From NAT127 sp034717695 (GTDB lineage: Bacteria > Pseudomonadota > Gammaproteobacteria > Pseudomonadales > Porticoccaceae), in NCBI GenBank assembly GCA_034717695.1, contig JAYELS010000006.1:1-64000 (forward strand): 64,000 nucleotides of DNA, written 5' to 3'. Below, piece after piece: positions 35,822 through 43,777 of the stretch. Below the pieces are notes generated by a model. That model was not told where the DNA came from, did not search any database, and saw nothing but the letters and a program-made list of their open reading frames with translations. Made by a program: the position numbers and the translations under genes. Every line of letters starts with the position of its first letter. Positions within the stretch are counted from its first letter, which is position 1.

Positions 35822-35850
35822 ATGACACTCCCGGCCATATCCGGTATAAA
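35822..35850 (+). promoter_or_regulatory. Sigma-70-type promoter of recN
   Basis: ATGACA (35822-35827), 17-nt spacer, TATAAA (35845-35850), each 5 of 6 to consensus. It lies about 40 nt before the recN GTG. I see no CTGT-N8-ACAG LexA box near it. Confidence 0.6.
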
Positions 35851-35890
35851 TAGCCGACGCCCCATCCCCCAACTCCTGGATACCGCGGCT

Positions 35891-37558
35891 GTGCTGACCT
35901 CCCTGACCATCAAGAACTTCACCCTGGTCGATCACCTGGATCTCGAGTTCGCCCCGGGCATGACCGCCATCACCGGGGAGACGGGGGCGGGCAAGTCCCT
36001 GGTGCTCGGCGCCCTGGCCATGGCCCTGGGGGATCGGGGCGACAGCGACCGCATCCGCGCCGGCGCCGACCGGGCGGAGGTGAGCGCCAGCTTCACCATC
36101 GCCAACAACCCCCTCGCCGCCCAGTGGCTCGCCGACAACGACCTCGGCGATGGCGATGAGTGCCTGCTGCGCCGCACCCTGACCGCCGAAGGGCGCTCCC
36201 GGGGGTTCATCAACGGCCAGCCCGCCACCATGCAGCAACTCCAGCAACTCGGCGAGCTGATGATCGACATCCACAGCCAGCACGAGCACCAGTCGCTGCT
36301 CAAGCGCGACACCCACCGCCGCCTGCTGGACCTGTTCGCCGATGGCGGCCAGCAGGCGGACGAGGTGGCCCGCCTGCACGGGGACTGGCACCGGGTCCAG
36401 CGGCAGCTGGAACAGCGCGAAAGCGACGCCGACGAGATTGCCGCCCGCCAAGTGCTGCTTCAGTTCCAGCTGGAGGAACTGGACGCCCTCGACCTCGGCG
36501 ACCAGGAACTCGACGCCCTGGAGCGGGAGCAGCACCGGCTCGCCAACGCCGAGCAGATCCTGCGGGACAGCCACGCCGCCCTCGGCCTGTGCCGGGATGC
36601 CGAGGAGGGCGACATTCTCAGCCTGCTGGGCCAGGTTCAGCACCTGCTGGAGGCCGCCGGCGAGACCGGCCACCTGGCGGAGGCCGCCGCCCTGGTGGCC
36701 TCGGCGCGCATCCAGGTGGATGAGGCGGCGCGGGAAATCCAGCGCCATGTGGACAGCTTCGAGCTGAACCCCGAGCGCCTGGCGGAGGTGGAGGAACGCC
36801 TCAGCCTCGCCTACCAGATCGCCCGCAAGCACCGCATCCAACCCCAGGGCCTGCCGGAATTGCGGCGCTCCCTGCGGGACGAACTGGACGCCCTTTGCGG
36901 CGGCCAGGGGGGCATCGAGGCCCTGCGGGAGCAGGCCGCCGCCCTGGAAAAACACCTCGACGCGGCGGAGCTTCGCCTCAGCGCCCTGCGCGCCAAGGCC
37001 GCCCCCCGCTTCGCCGCCGCCGTCAACGAACAGCTGGCGAGCCTCGCCATGGGGAGCGCGACCCTGGTCATCGACCTCGCGCCCCTTGGCGGCCACGGCG
37101 CCAGCGGCCGCGAGGCTGTCGAATTCCTCCTCAGCACCAACCCCGGCCAGCCCCACCGCCCCCTGGCGCGCATTGCCTCCGGCGGCGAGCTGTCCCGCAT
37201 CAGCCTCGCCATCCAGGTGGTGGCGGCCCGCCACACGGCCATCCCCACCCTGGTATTCGACGAGGTGGACGTGGGCATCGGCGGCGCGGTGGCGGAAGTG
37301 GTGGGCCGGTTGCTGCGCCAGCTCGGGCGCGACGGCCAGGTGATCTGCGTCACCCACCTGCCCCAGGTGGCCAGTTGCGCCCACCACCACCTGGTGGCGA
37401 GCAAGCGGGGCAACGGCAAGGGCATGGAGAGCCGGCTCGACCAGCTGTCGCCAGGGGAGCGGGTTCAGGAAATCGCGCGAATGCTGGGGGGCGCCACCAT
37501 CACCGCCCAGACCCTCGCCCACGCGGAGGAGATGCTGAGCCTGTCGGCGCCGGCTTGA
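35891..37558 (+). CDS. recN: DNA repair protein RecN
   Basis: RecN is an SMC-like ATPase that helps double-strand break repair. The 555 residues begin at GTG with VLTSLTIKNFTLVDHLDLEF. They show Walker A GETGAGKSLVLGAL, two coiled-coil stretches (about 150-215 and 260-360, rich in Glu/Leu/Arg), the ABC signature LARIASGGELSRISLAIQ and Walker B TLVFDEVDVGIGG. Length equals E. coli RecN (553). No ATG exists at the conserved N-terminus. It is divergent from grpE. Confidence 0.96.
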   Translation: MLTSLTIKNFTLVDHLDLEFAPGMTAITGETGAGKSLVLGALAMALGDRGDSDRIRAGADRAEVSASFTIANNPLAAQWLADNDLGDGDECLLRRTLTAEGRSRGFINGQPATMQQLQQLGELMIDIHSQHEHQSLLKRDTHRRLLDLFADGGQQADEVARLHGDWHRVQRQLEQRESDADEIAARQVLLQFQLEELDALDLGDQELDALEREQHRLANAEQILRDSHAALGLCRDAEEGDILSLLGQVQHLLEAAGETGHLAEAAALVASARIQVDEAAREIQRHVDSFELNPERLAEVEERLSLAYQIARKHRIQPQGLPELRRSLRDELDALCGGQGGIEALREQAAALEKHLDAAELRLSALRAKAAPRFAAAVNEQLASLAMGSATLVIDLAPLGGHGASGREAVEFLLSTNPGQPHRPLARIASGGELSRISLAIQVVAARHTAIPTLVFDEVDVGIGGAVAEVVGRLLRQLGRDGQVICVTHLPQVASCAHHHLVASKRGNGKGMESRLDQLSPGERVQEIARMLGGATITAQTLAHAEEMLSLSAPA

Positions 37559-37571
37559 GTCTTTGCCCGAA

Positions 37572-37991
37572 TCAGGCCTTGGGGGGTTTCACCGGTTTGA
37601 CGTAGAGCACCAGGCTGTGGCCGACCACTTCATAGCCCTCGCTCTCGGCGATCTGGCGCTGCAGGGTTTCGATCTGCTCATTGTGGAATTCGATGACGTC
37701 GCCGGTCTCGGTGCAGACCATGTGGTCGTGGTGGTCGCCGTGGTCGATCTCGTACACGGCGGGGCCGTTGTCGAAATTGTGGCGCACCACCAGGCCCGCC
37801 GATTCAAACTGGGTGAGCACCCGGTACACGGTGGCGATACCGACATCCTCGCCGGCGTCCAGCAGGGTGCGATAGACGTCCTCGGCGGTGAGGTGGCGCT
37901 GTTCGGTATTTTCGAGAATCTGCAGGATCTTGACCCGGGGAAGGGTCACCTTGAGGCCCGCCTTGCGCAGTTCCTGATTTTCCCCCGCCAT
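37572..37991 (-). CDS. fur: Ferric uptake regulator Fur
   Basis: Fur represses iron-uptake genes when loaded with Fe2+. The 139 residues comprise an N-terminal winged helix (LKVTLPRVKILQIL; TVYRVLTQFESAGLV) and the C-terminal metal/dimer domain (DHGDHHDHMVC, then VIEFHNEQIE). Only one Cys of the usual CxxC zinc pair remains in the motif (CTET), as also seen in Pseudomonas-type Fur. Convergent with recN (13 nt between stops) and divergent from bamE, a conserved pairing. Confidence 0.96.
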   Translation of the reverse strand: MAGENQELRKAGLKVTLPRVKILQILENTEQRHLTAEDVYRTLLDAGEDVGIATVYRVLTQFESAGLVVRHNFDNGPAVYEIDHGDHHDHMVCTETGDVIEFHNEQIETLQRQIAESEGYEVVGHSLVLYVKPVKPPKA

Positions 37992-38062
37992 GCCGACGCC
38001 CCTTCTCTCTGATCTAGCGAGGGGGTATTATCCACCTTCCCACCGGATACTGGAACCCCGAG

Positions 38063-38434
38063 ATGCCGTCACGACTTGCCACCCTGCTGCTCGCTTCCGC
38101 CCTGCTCACGGGCTGCGGCTACTTCCAATTTCCCGGCATTCACCGGGTGGAAGTCCAGCAAGGCAACATCATCACCCAGGACATGGTCGATCAGCTGCGC
38201 CCCGGCATGACCAAGTCCCAGGTGCGCTACATCATGGGCACCCCCCTGGTGGCAGACAGCTTCCACCAGAACCGGTGGGACTATTACTACAGCATCAAGA
38301 AGGCCGACGGCGAGATGGAGCGAGAGCAGATGACCCTGTACTTCTCCGACGGCAAACTCAGCAACATCCGGGGCGATTACCTGCCCTCCGGCGCCAAGGC
38401 CGAGCAGGAAGAGGCGGACGACGCCGAGGGCTGA
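38063..38434 (+). CDS. bamE: Outer-membrane assembly lipoprotein BamE
   Basis: BamE is a small lipoprotein of the BAM complex that inserts outer-membrane proteins. The 123 residues begin with a lipoprotein signal ending in the lipobox LLTG-Cys (Cys18 or nearby). The conserved core is GNIITQDMVDQLRPGMTKSQ in pieces, with MGTPLVADSFHQNRWDYYY. The C-terminus is an acidic tail. It is divergent from fur with a 71-nt gap, as in Pseudomonas (omlA). Confidence 0.96.
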   Translation: MPSRLATLLLASALLTGCGYFQFPGIHRVEVQQGNIITQDMVDQLRPGMTKSQVRYIMGTPLVADSFHQNRWDYYYSIKKADGEMEREQMTLYFSDGKLSNIRGDYLPSGAKAEQEEADDAEG

Positions 38435-38463
38435 GCAACCCGCCACCCGGCGTTTCACCATAG

Positions 38464-38495
38464 GACAAGGCCCGCCTCGGCGGGCCTTGTCGTTT
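38464..38495. terminator. Terminator between bamE and the SDR gene
   Basis: A long perfect stem (GACAAGGCCCGCC / GGCGGGCCTTGTC) followed on the plus strand by GTTTC. It serves bamE and probably the convergent SDR gene. The T-run is weak. Confidence 0.7.
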
Positions 38496-39307
38496 CAGCC
38501 GCCCTGCTGGGCGAGCACCTCGCCCACGAAGGGCTGATGGGTGGTGATACCGCCGTCCACCGCGAACAACTGCCCGGTGACGAAACTGGCATCATCGGAG
38601 GCGAGGAAAACCACGGCGCCGGCGATGTCATCGGGACGGCCGAGGCGCGGCAGCAGGGTGTGGCGTTCCAGCATCTCCAGCATGGCGGCGGGCAGCATCT
38701 CCCGGGCCAGGGGCGTGACGATCATGCCCGGCAGAATGGCGTTGCAGCGAATGTTCTGCTTGCCGAACTGGGCCGCCACGTTGCGGGTCAGGGCATTCAC
38801 CGCCGCCTTCGAGGAGGAGTAGGCGGGGTTGAACACATCCCCCAGCAGGGAGGTACCGGAGCTGGTGTTGATGATGGAGCCACCGCCGGCCTCGATCATC
38901 GCCGGCACGCAATGCTTGATCATCAACATGGTGCCCCGGGTATTGACGGTGTAGGCGCGATCCCACACGTCCGCCGCCAGGTCGGTGATGGGGCCGTCGG
39001 CGGCCATCTGGGCGATGCGGGTGTCGGCGGCATTGTTGTGGAGGATGTCGATGCGACCGTAGCGCTCAAGCACCTGGGCAACCAGGCCGCGAATATTGTC
39101 CTCGTCCACCAGGTCAAGACGATAGGCAAAGGCCTCGCCACCGTTGTCGACGATGTCCCGCGCCACCTGGGTGGCGCCATCGAAATTGATATCGGCAAGT
39201 ACCACCTTCGCACCCGCCGCGGCGAGGGCTCGGGCACAGGCTTCGCCGATATTGGCGCCAGACCCACTGACGATGGCCACACGGCCGTCCAGTTTTTTTG
39301 CGTTCAT
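38495..39307 (-). CDS. Short-chain dehydrogenase/reductase (SDR)
   Basis: About 270 residues. A classical SDR: cofactor motif SGSGANIGEACARAL (in place of TGxxxGxG), HNNAAD in place of NNAG, catalytic Ser in INTSSGTSLLG, and YSSSKAA with the Tyr/Lys pair. FAVDGGITTHQPF closes the protein. An Asp in VVLADINFD at the end of strand 2 favours NAD(H). Start 39307 is chosen (39322 possible). Substrate unknown. It is divergent from a TetR-type regulator, which probably controls it. Confidence 0.88.
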   Translation of the reverse strand: MNAKKLDGRVAIVSGSGANIGEACARALAAAGAKVVLADINFDGATQVARDIVDNGGEAFAYRLDLVDEDNIRGLVAQVLERYGRIDILHNNAADTRIAQMAADGPITDLAADVWDRAYTVNTRGTMLMIKHCVPAMIEAGGGSIINTSSGTSLLGDVFNPAYSSSKAAVNALTRNVAAQFGKQNIRCNAILPGMIVTPLAREMLPAAMLEMLERHTLLPRLGRPDDIAGAVVFLASDDASFVTGQLFAVDGGITTHQPFVGEVLAQQGG

Positions 39308-39382
39308 CGCTTCACTCTTCATGGCTGTTGACTAAAAAGGTCCCCGCTCAACGCCACGGCGGGGGAGGCCGAGTGGCGCGGG

Positions 39383-39400
39383 GTCACCGAGTGTCACCGA
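39383..39400. repeat. Short direct repeat in the SDR/TetR intergenic region
   Basis: GTCACCGA occurs twice at a 10-bp interval (39383-39390, 39393-39400) in the 311-nt divergent spacer 39308-39618. One helical turn spacing could suit a regulator site, but no clear promoter is seen and the assignment is speculative. Nothing else is recognisable in the spacer. Confidence 0.35.
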
Positions 39401-39618
39401 CCACCCGCCCACCGGCAAACCCTTTTGTTTGACCCGCCGCCCAACAGTGCCAGCGTCGCAACCACTATCGATGGGGAATTTTTGACCCATATCTGCGGCA
39501 GCGAGGCAGAGACCGAGCCCGCCGCCACCCCCGCGGGGTTGATTCTTTGCCGGCTGGCCGTGAAACTTGGCCACGCATTACCGCCACAACCCCACTTCGC
39601 GGAGTAACCAGCCAGGCC

Positions 39619-40302
39619 ATGAGCAAACAAAAGAACAGCAGGCGAACCGGCAGCATGCCCGCCAAGGGCGCGATAAAACTCATGCAGACGGCGGAGCGGC
39701 TGTTTGGCGAGCGGGGTATCGACGGGGTATCGCTGCGCCAGATCGTCAGCGCCGCGGGCCAGGCCAACAGCTCCGCCGTGCAACACCACTTTGGCACCAA
39801 GCAGGGGCTGATCCAGGCGGTTTACGACATGCGCCTGCCGGATCTGGACGACAGCCGTCAGCGCCGCCTCGATGCCGCCAAGGACAGCAACGACTATGTC
39901 TCGGTGCCCCAGCTGCTGGCGGCGATGTTCATGCCGGTGGCGGAGGAATTCGACGAGGTGGCGCAAAAAAGCTTTGCCATGTTCAGCACCCGGCTGTTGC
40001 AGTTCGAGGATTCGGAGCACCCCCACGCCCACACCAAGGTGCCACAGCCCGCCTACAACGACATCGTCGCGCGCCTCGCGGCGCACTTTTCCTATCTCCC
40101 CCATGAGGTGCTGGTGGTGCGCATGCGCCTCGCCTCCGAGCTGTTCTTCGGCGCGCTGTCGGAGTGGCGTCGCCTGGCCCACATGGCCGACGCCCCCTAC
40201 AGGACCCCTGAGCCGTTCTGGAGCGAGGTACTGCAATCCATCGAGGCCCTGCTCCGCCTGCCCTACACCGGCGCCACCTACCAGCCGCTCGCCAAAAAAT
40301 AG
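39619..40302 (+). CDS. TetR/AcrR-family transcriptional regulator
   Basis: The 227 residues from MSKQKNSRRTGSMPAKGAIK carry the TetR helix-turn-helix (about 22-65: AERLFGERGIDGVSLRQIVSAAG, then SAVQHHFGTKQGLIQAVYD). The longer, unconserved C-terminal ligand domain follows. TetR proteins usually repress their divergent neighbour, here the SDR gene (inference). The start is the ATG at 39619; the open frame continues upstream without similarity. Ligand unknown. Confidence 0.88.
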   Translation: MSKQKNSRRTGSMPAKGAIKLMQTAERLFGERGIDGVSLRQIVSAAGQANSSAVQHHFGTKQGLIQAVYDMRLPDLDDSRQRRLDAAKDSNDYVSVPQLLAAMFMPVAEEFDEVAQKSFAMFSTRLLQFEDSEHPHAHTKVPQPAYNDIVARLAAHFSYLPHEVLVVRMRLASELFFGALSEWRRLAHMADAPYRTPEPFWSEVLQSIEALLRLPYTGATYQPLAKK

Positions 40303-40321
40303 CGCCCCGCCGAGGGCCCCT

Positions 40322-40654
40322 TCAACCTGCGTCCCGCTCCCGGCGCGCCTTGTCGGCGCGCTGCTTGCGCACCTCCTTCGGGTCGGCCAGCAACGGGCGG
40401 TAGACTTCCACCCGGTCTCCCGGCTGCAACGCATAGTCCCCGGGGGCCGGGAGCCCCTTGCTGCCCAGCGCCTGGCCAAAGACGCCAAGGGGCGCAACGG
40501 CCATATCCACCTCGGGGAACTCCGCCGCCAGATTGGACAGGGCCAGCGCCTCCTGGGCGGTGGTGCCCGGGCGAACACGCAGGGCAACGATTTTCTGCTT
40601 GTGGGGCAGCGCGCAGGCCACCTCCACCGGGATCATGTCATCGGCTGTGGTCAC
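40322..40654 (-). CDS. rnfH: RnfH-family protein (UPF0125)
   Basis: The 110 residues match the small ubiquitin-fold RnfH family: VEVACALPHKQKIVALRV, then FGQALG and GDRVEVYRPLLADPKEVRKQRA with a basic tail. Function is unsettled (it is linked to RNF complexes in some bacteria, but none lies here). The start is GTG, overlapping the ratA stop as GTGA; ATG at 40636 is an alternative. The ratA-rnfH pair beside smpB is conserved in gammaproteobacteria. Confidence 0.92.
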   Translation of the reverse strand: MTTADDMIPVEVACALPHKQKIVALRVRPGTTAQEALALSNLAAEFPEVDMAVAPLGVFGQALGSKGLPAPGDYALQPGDRVEVYRPLLADPKEVRKQRADKARRERDAG

Positions 40655-41097
40655 GGTTTCTTCCCATAGAGTGCGGCCGCCCGCTCGGTGAGCGCGGCGA
40701 CCAGGTTATTGGCCACACCGGCAAACAGGCTGGTGGCGGCAACCCCCAGCAGGCCGTTGTTGACCTCGAATTCAAGATGGAGACTCACCTTGCAGGCGCT
40801 GTCCGACAGGGGCTTGAAGAGCCAGGTTCCGCGCAGTTCGCGAAAGGGCCCGCTGTGCAGGGCCATGGCGATCTCTCCGGGGGGCTTCAGGGTATTGCGG
40901 GTGGTGAAACTGTAGCTCACCCCCTTCTTGCGCAGGTCGAGCCGGGCCACCATGAAATCGTCGCCCCGCTCGAGGATCTGGGCACCCACGCAGCCTTCCA
41001 TGAACGCGGGGTAGGCGGCAACGTCATTGACGAGATCGAACATCTCCCTCGCGGAATACAGCACCAGGGCACTGCGCTGGATGGTAGTGAGAGGCAT
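40651..41097 (-). CDS. ratA: RatA / coenzyme-Q-binding COQ10-like protein (START domain)
   Basis: The 148 residues form a polyketide-cyclase/START fold: MFDLVNDVAAYPAFMEGCVG, SYSFTTRNTLKPPGEIAM, LRGTWLFKPL, and a C-terminal helix LFAGVANNLVAALTERA. In E. coli RatA was described as a toxin that blocks 70S formation; relatives bind ubiquinone (family knowledge). Which role applies here is not decided by sequence. It overlaps rnfH by 4 nt and abuts the transporter gene. Confidence 0.92.
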   Translation of the reverse strand: MPLTTIQRSALVLYSAREMFDLVNDVAAYPAFMEGCVGAQILERGDDFMVARLDLRKKGVSYSFTTRNTLKPPGEIAMALHSGPFRELRGTWLFKPLSDSACKVSLHLEFEVNNGLLGVAATSLFAGVANNLVAALTERAAALYGKKP

Positions 41098-42468
41098 TCA
41101 GACCACCTTGTTGTAGACGCCAAAGACGAGAATCACCCCGATGGCGAGGGGCGACACATAGCGCAGCAGCCAGTGCCAGAGCATCAGCAAGCGGGGATGG
41201 CGATCACCGATGGCACCCATGGCCACCTCCCGGGACAGCACCCAGCCGGCGAACACCGCGATCAGCAAGCCGGTGAGGGGCAACATTACGCTGGACGTGG
41301 CAAAGTCGATGACATCGAAAAAGGTATTGCCGCCGAGGGTATGGCCCTTCCACAGATTGAAGGACAGGACAGTGCCGATACCGAGCACCCAGGCAACGGC
41401 GCCGAGCAGCAGATTGGCGCTGACGCGATTGAAGCCCCGGGACTCGATCAGCCAGGCCACCCCTGGCTCGATCAGCGAGATGGACGAACTCCAGGCGGCG
41501 ATGGTCACCAGCACGAAGAACAGCGCCCCGAAGAAAAGCCCCCCCGGCATGTTGCCGAAGATCACCGGCAGGGTCTGGAACATCAGGCTCGGGCCGGCGT
41601 TGGGCTCCATGCCCGGGGTGGCGAACACCATGGGGAAGATCGCCATGCCCGCCATCAGCGCCACCAGGGTATCGAAAAAGGCAATGGTGATCACCGTCTT
41701 GCCGATGGGGGCATCCTCCGGCATGTAGGCCCCGTAGGCCATGATCGCCCCCATGCCGAGACTGAGGCTGAAGAACGCATGGCCCAAGGCCTCCAGCACT
41801 CCCGCCCAGCTCAGCCTGTCGACCCGGAAGCTGAACAGAAACTCCGCCCCGGCGGCGAAATTGCCCCCCCTGACGGCGTACACCAGCAACACCACCAGCA
41901 GCACAAACAGCAGCGGCATCATGATCCGCACCGCGACGCCGAGCCCCCGGGTCACGCCGCCGATCACCACCAACATGGTCAACCCCAGAAACAGACTCTG
42001 CCACAGGATCAGCCGCCCCGGGTCCGCCAGCAGCGTCGCAAAGCGCGCCGCCGAATCCGCGCCGCTCACCCCCTGCAGGGTGCCACTCGCCATCTCGGCC
42101 ACGTAGGCCAGGGCCCAGCCGGCGATCACCGCGTAGTAGGAGAGGATGAGAATGGCCACCACCACCCCAAACCAGCCGATCAGGTTCCAACCCCGGTGCG
42201 CGCCCACCTCCCGGGTCAGGTTGGCCATGGCGTTGATGGGGCTCATGGCGCCCCGGCGACCCAGCATCACCTCCGCCATCATCACCGGCACACCCACCAG
42301 CAGGATGCAGCCCAGGTACACCAGCACGAAGGCGCCGCCGCCGTTCTCGCCCGTGATATAGGGGAATTTCCAGATATTGCCGAGCCCCACCGCCGAGCCC
42401 GTGGCGGCGAGGATGAAGGTCCAGCGGCTCGCCCAGGAGCCGTGCAGACGCCGGTGTCCGTTGCTCAT
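41098..42468 (-). CDS. Sodium-dependent transporter (NSS/SNF family)
   Basis: About 456 residues with some eleven or twelve hydrophobic segments. The NSS signature WASRWTFILAATGSAVGLGN starts TM1, with the unwound Na+/substrate-binding motif GSAVGLGNIWKFPY; FSLSLGMGAIMAYG is TM6. Substrates of this branch are usually amino acids or related amines; which one is not visible. ATG 42468 is used because it directly precedes the signature. Its stop is followed at once by the ratA ATG, so these may be co-transcribed. Divergent from smpB. Confidence 0.9.
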   Translation of the reverse strand: MSNGHRRLHGSWASRWTFILAATGSAVGLGNIWKFPYITGENGGGAFVLVYLGCILLVGVPVMMAEVMLGRRGAMSPINAMANLTREVGAHRGWNLIGWFGVVVAILILSYYAVIAGWALAYVAEMASGTLQGVSGADSAARFATLLADPGRLILWQSLFLGLTMLVVIGGVTRGLGVAVRIMMPLLFVLLVVLLVYAVRGGNFAAGAEFLFSFRVDRLSWAGVLEALGHAFFSLSLGMGAIMAYGAYMPEDAPIGKTVITIAFFDTLVALMAGMAIFPMVFATPGMEPNAGPSLMFQTLPVIFGNMPGGLFFGALFFVLVTIAAWSSSISLIEPGVAWLIESRGFNRVSANLLLGAVAWVLGIGTVLSFNLWKGHTLGGNTFFDVIDFATSSVMLPLTGLLIAVFAGWVLSREVAMGAIGDRHPRLLMLWHWLLRYVSPLAIGVILVFGVYNKVV

Positions 42469-42558
42469 GATCAGTACCAGGGATTTTGGCCGATTGTACT
42501 CCGCAACTCCAATGCCACGAAACTGCCAGCACCCGTAGGAACTACCGCCTCCAGGCCC

Positions 42559-42564
42559 TATAAT
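42559..42564 (+). promoter_or_regulatory. -10 element of smpB
   Basis: A perfect TATAAT ends 7 nt before the smpB ATG (42572). If used, transcription would start at or a base or two from the start codon, giving a leaderless or near-leaderless mRNA. No good -35 is seen 17 nt upstream. Confidence 0.45.
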
Positions 42565-42571
42565 CCGCGCC

Positions 42572-43051
42572 ATGTCGACCAAATCGAAAAAACAGCATTC
42601 CGGCTCCGCCACCATCGCCCAGAACAAGCGCGCCCGCCACGACTACTTCATCGAAGAACGGTTCGAGGCGGGCCTGTCCCTGCTGGGCTGGGAGGTGAAG
42701 AGCCTGCGCGCGGGCAAGGTGCAGCTCACCGACAGCTACGTCTATTTCAAGAATGGCGAAGCCTTCCTGCTGGGCGCCCAGATCACCCCCCTGCAAACCG
42801 CCTCCACCCACTTCGTGACGGACCCGACCCGCACCCGCAAACTGCTGCTCAACCGCCGCGAGATCGACCGCATCGCCGGCGCCGTGCAGGCCAAGGGCTA
42901 TACCTGCGTGGCCCTCTCCCTCTACTGGGACAAGCACCTGGTCAAATGCGAGATCGCCCTCGCCAAGGGCAAGGCCGACCACGACAAGCGCGAAACCGTC
43001 AAGGAACGCGACTGGCAGCGCCAGAAGCAGCGGTTGATGCGCCACGCTTAG
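42572..43051 (+). CDS. smpB: SsrA-binding protein SmpB
   Basis: SmpB escorts tmRNA to stalled ribosomes for trans-translation. The 159 residues contain the family core NKRARHDYFIEERFEAGL, GWEVKSLRAGKVQLTDSYV, RKLLLNRREID and LSLYWDKHLVKCEIALAKGK. The basic C-terminal tail (KADHDKRETVKERDWQRQK) enters the decoding centre. Length is standard (about 160). It is immediately upstream of ssrA, the usual partner. Confidence 0.98.
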   Translation: MSTKSKKQHSGSATIAQNKRARHDYFIEERFEAGLSLLGWEVKSLRAGKVQLTDSYVYFKNGEAFLLGAQITPLQTASTHFVTDPTRTRKLLLNRREIDRIAGAVQAKGYTCVALSLYWDKHLVKCEIALAKGKADHDKRETVKERDWQRQKQRLMRHA

Positions 43052-43200
43052 GGATTTCGGGCTGCAACCCTGAACATCCTCCGGACCCAGCCCTTGAACT
43101 GTGCTAGGATGCCCCCATCTAGTGATAGAGGCCGGGCACCGCCAGGCCAGGAGCAACACCCCGGGTCGTGACCGGGTTCTCAAGGACGTGACGCTACATC

Positions 43201-43590
43201 GGGGGCGCTTTGGATTCGACGCCGGTTACAAACCCCGAGGTGCATGCCGAGATGGCGACAAATCTCGTAAATCCCGAGTCGCAAACTTATAGTTGCCAAC
43301 GACGACAACTACGCACTCGCTGCTTAATACCCAGTAGGGTGCCGTCTGACCGGAGCCGTGCTTGTGCGTCCGGAGCTGGAATCCCCCGGGATGAAGGCGC
43401 TCAGGCGTCGACTCTCACAAGCTCGCGGCAAAGCTCGTCCGGGGCGGAGCCGCTAAAACCTAACCGGAATCGCAGTCGGTATTCCCTGCCCGTCGGGTAG
43501 CCGCCTGTTAAATCCAAAGACGTGGATAAGCATGTAGAGCCGAGGGCAGAGGGCTGACGGACGCGGGTTCAACTCCCGCCGCCTCCACCA
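43201..43590 (+). ncRNA. ssrA: Transfer-messenger RNA (tmRNA)
   Basis: A 390-nt one-piece tmRNA. The 5' end GGGGGCG pairs with the 3' CGCCTCC, leaving ACCA. TGGATTCGAC and the GGTGCATGCCGAG element mark the 5' domain. The T-arm GGGTTCAACTCCC closes the tRNA-like part. The resume codon is GCC at 43295 and the reading frame ends with TAA at 43325-43327, giving the tag (A)ANDDNYALAA, identical to that of Pseudomonas. No convincing promoter is seen in 43052-43200, apart from a weak TAGGAT near 43105. Confidence 0.97.
43556..43578 (+). repeat. Left attachment-type sequence in the tmRNA 3' end
   Basis: The T-arm region of tmRNA, gacggacgcgggttcaactcccg in two parts (15 identical bases, then TCCCG), recurs at 45042-45064. 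tmRNA 3' ends are well-known integration sites. The pair frames a 1.5-kb segment. Confidence 0.6.
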
Positions 43591-43772
43591 ATATCAAAAC
43601 CCCAACCGTTCTCGGTTGGGGTTTTTTCTTGCCCGATCGCGCTGGCTCCCGCGTAGTCCATAGATTGCAAGTGGTCAGGATGCGCAGAGATGTCGCGCTC
43701 AAGGAGATCCAGAATGACCTTCTCGGATGAGCCGATGATGGCAGTTTCTGCGTCGTCCGCCTCTTTCTTCAT
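43569..43772 (-). pseudogene. Small broken gene downstream of fic (C-terminus replaced by ssrA terminator antisense)
   Basis: A 68-codon frame starting MKKEADDAETAIIGSS, 5 nt after the fic stop. Residues about 18-35 (VILDLLERDISAHPDHLQ) look like a folded helix, and recall the C-terminal part of PrlF-type antitoxins (weak, by eye). From about residue 50 the frame reads through the antisense of the tmRNA terminator and the tmRNA 3' end (TENGWGFDIGGGGGS), so the natural end is missing. I interpret it as a gene cut by recombination at ssrA. No ribosome site is seen. Confidence 0.5.
43597..43627 (+). terminator. ssrA terminator
   Basis: Stem CCCCAACCG/CGGTTGGGG (43600-43608 with 43613-43621), loop TTCT, followed by TTTTTT, 9 nt after the mature tmRNA end. 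The flanking A4 run makes it partly bidirectional. Confidence 0.93.
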
Positions 43773-43777
43773 GCGCG

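Noticed and set aside
35805..35890. A LexA (SOS) box upstream of recN
   Set aside because: No CTGT-N8-ACAG or close variant was found in the spacer; SOS control cannot be claimed from sequence.
39308..39618. A palindromic TetR operator between the SDR and TetR genes
   Set aside because: No inverted repeat of useful length was found, only a short direct repeat at 39383, which was reported with low confidence.
43105..43110. TAGGAT as an ssrA -10 box
   Set aside because: No -35 lies at 17 nt upstream; TTGAAC is only 5 nt away. The true ssrA promoter is not identified.
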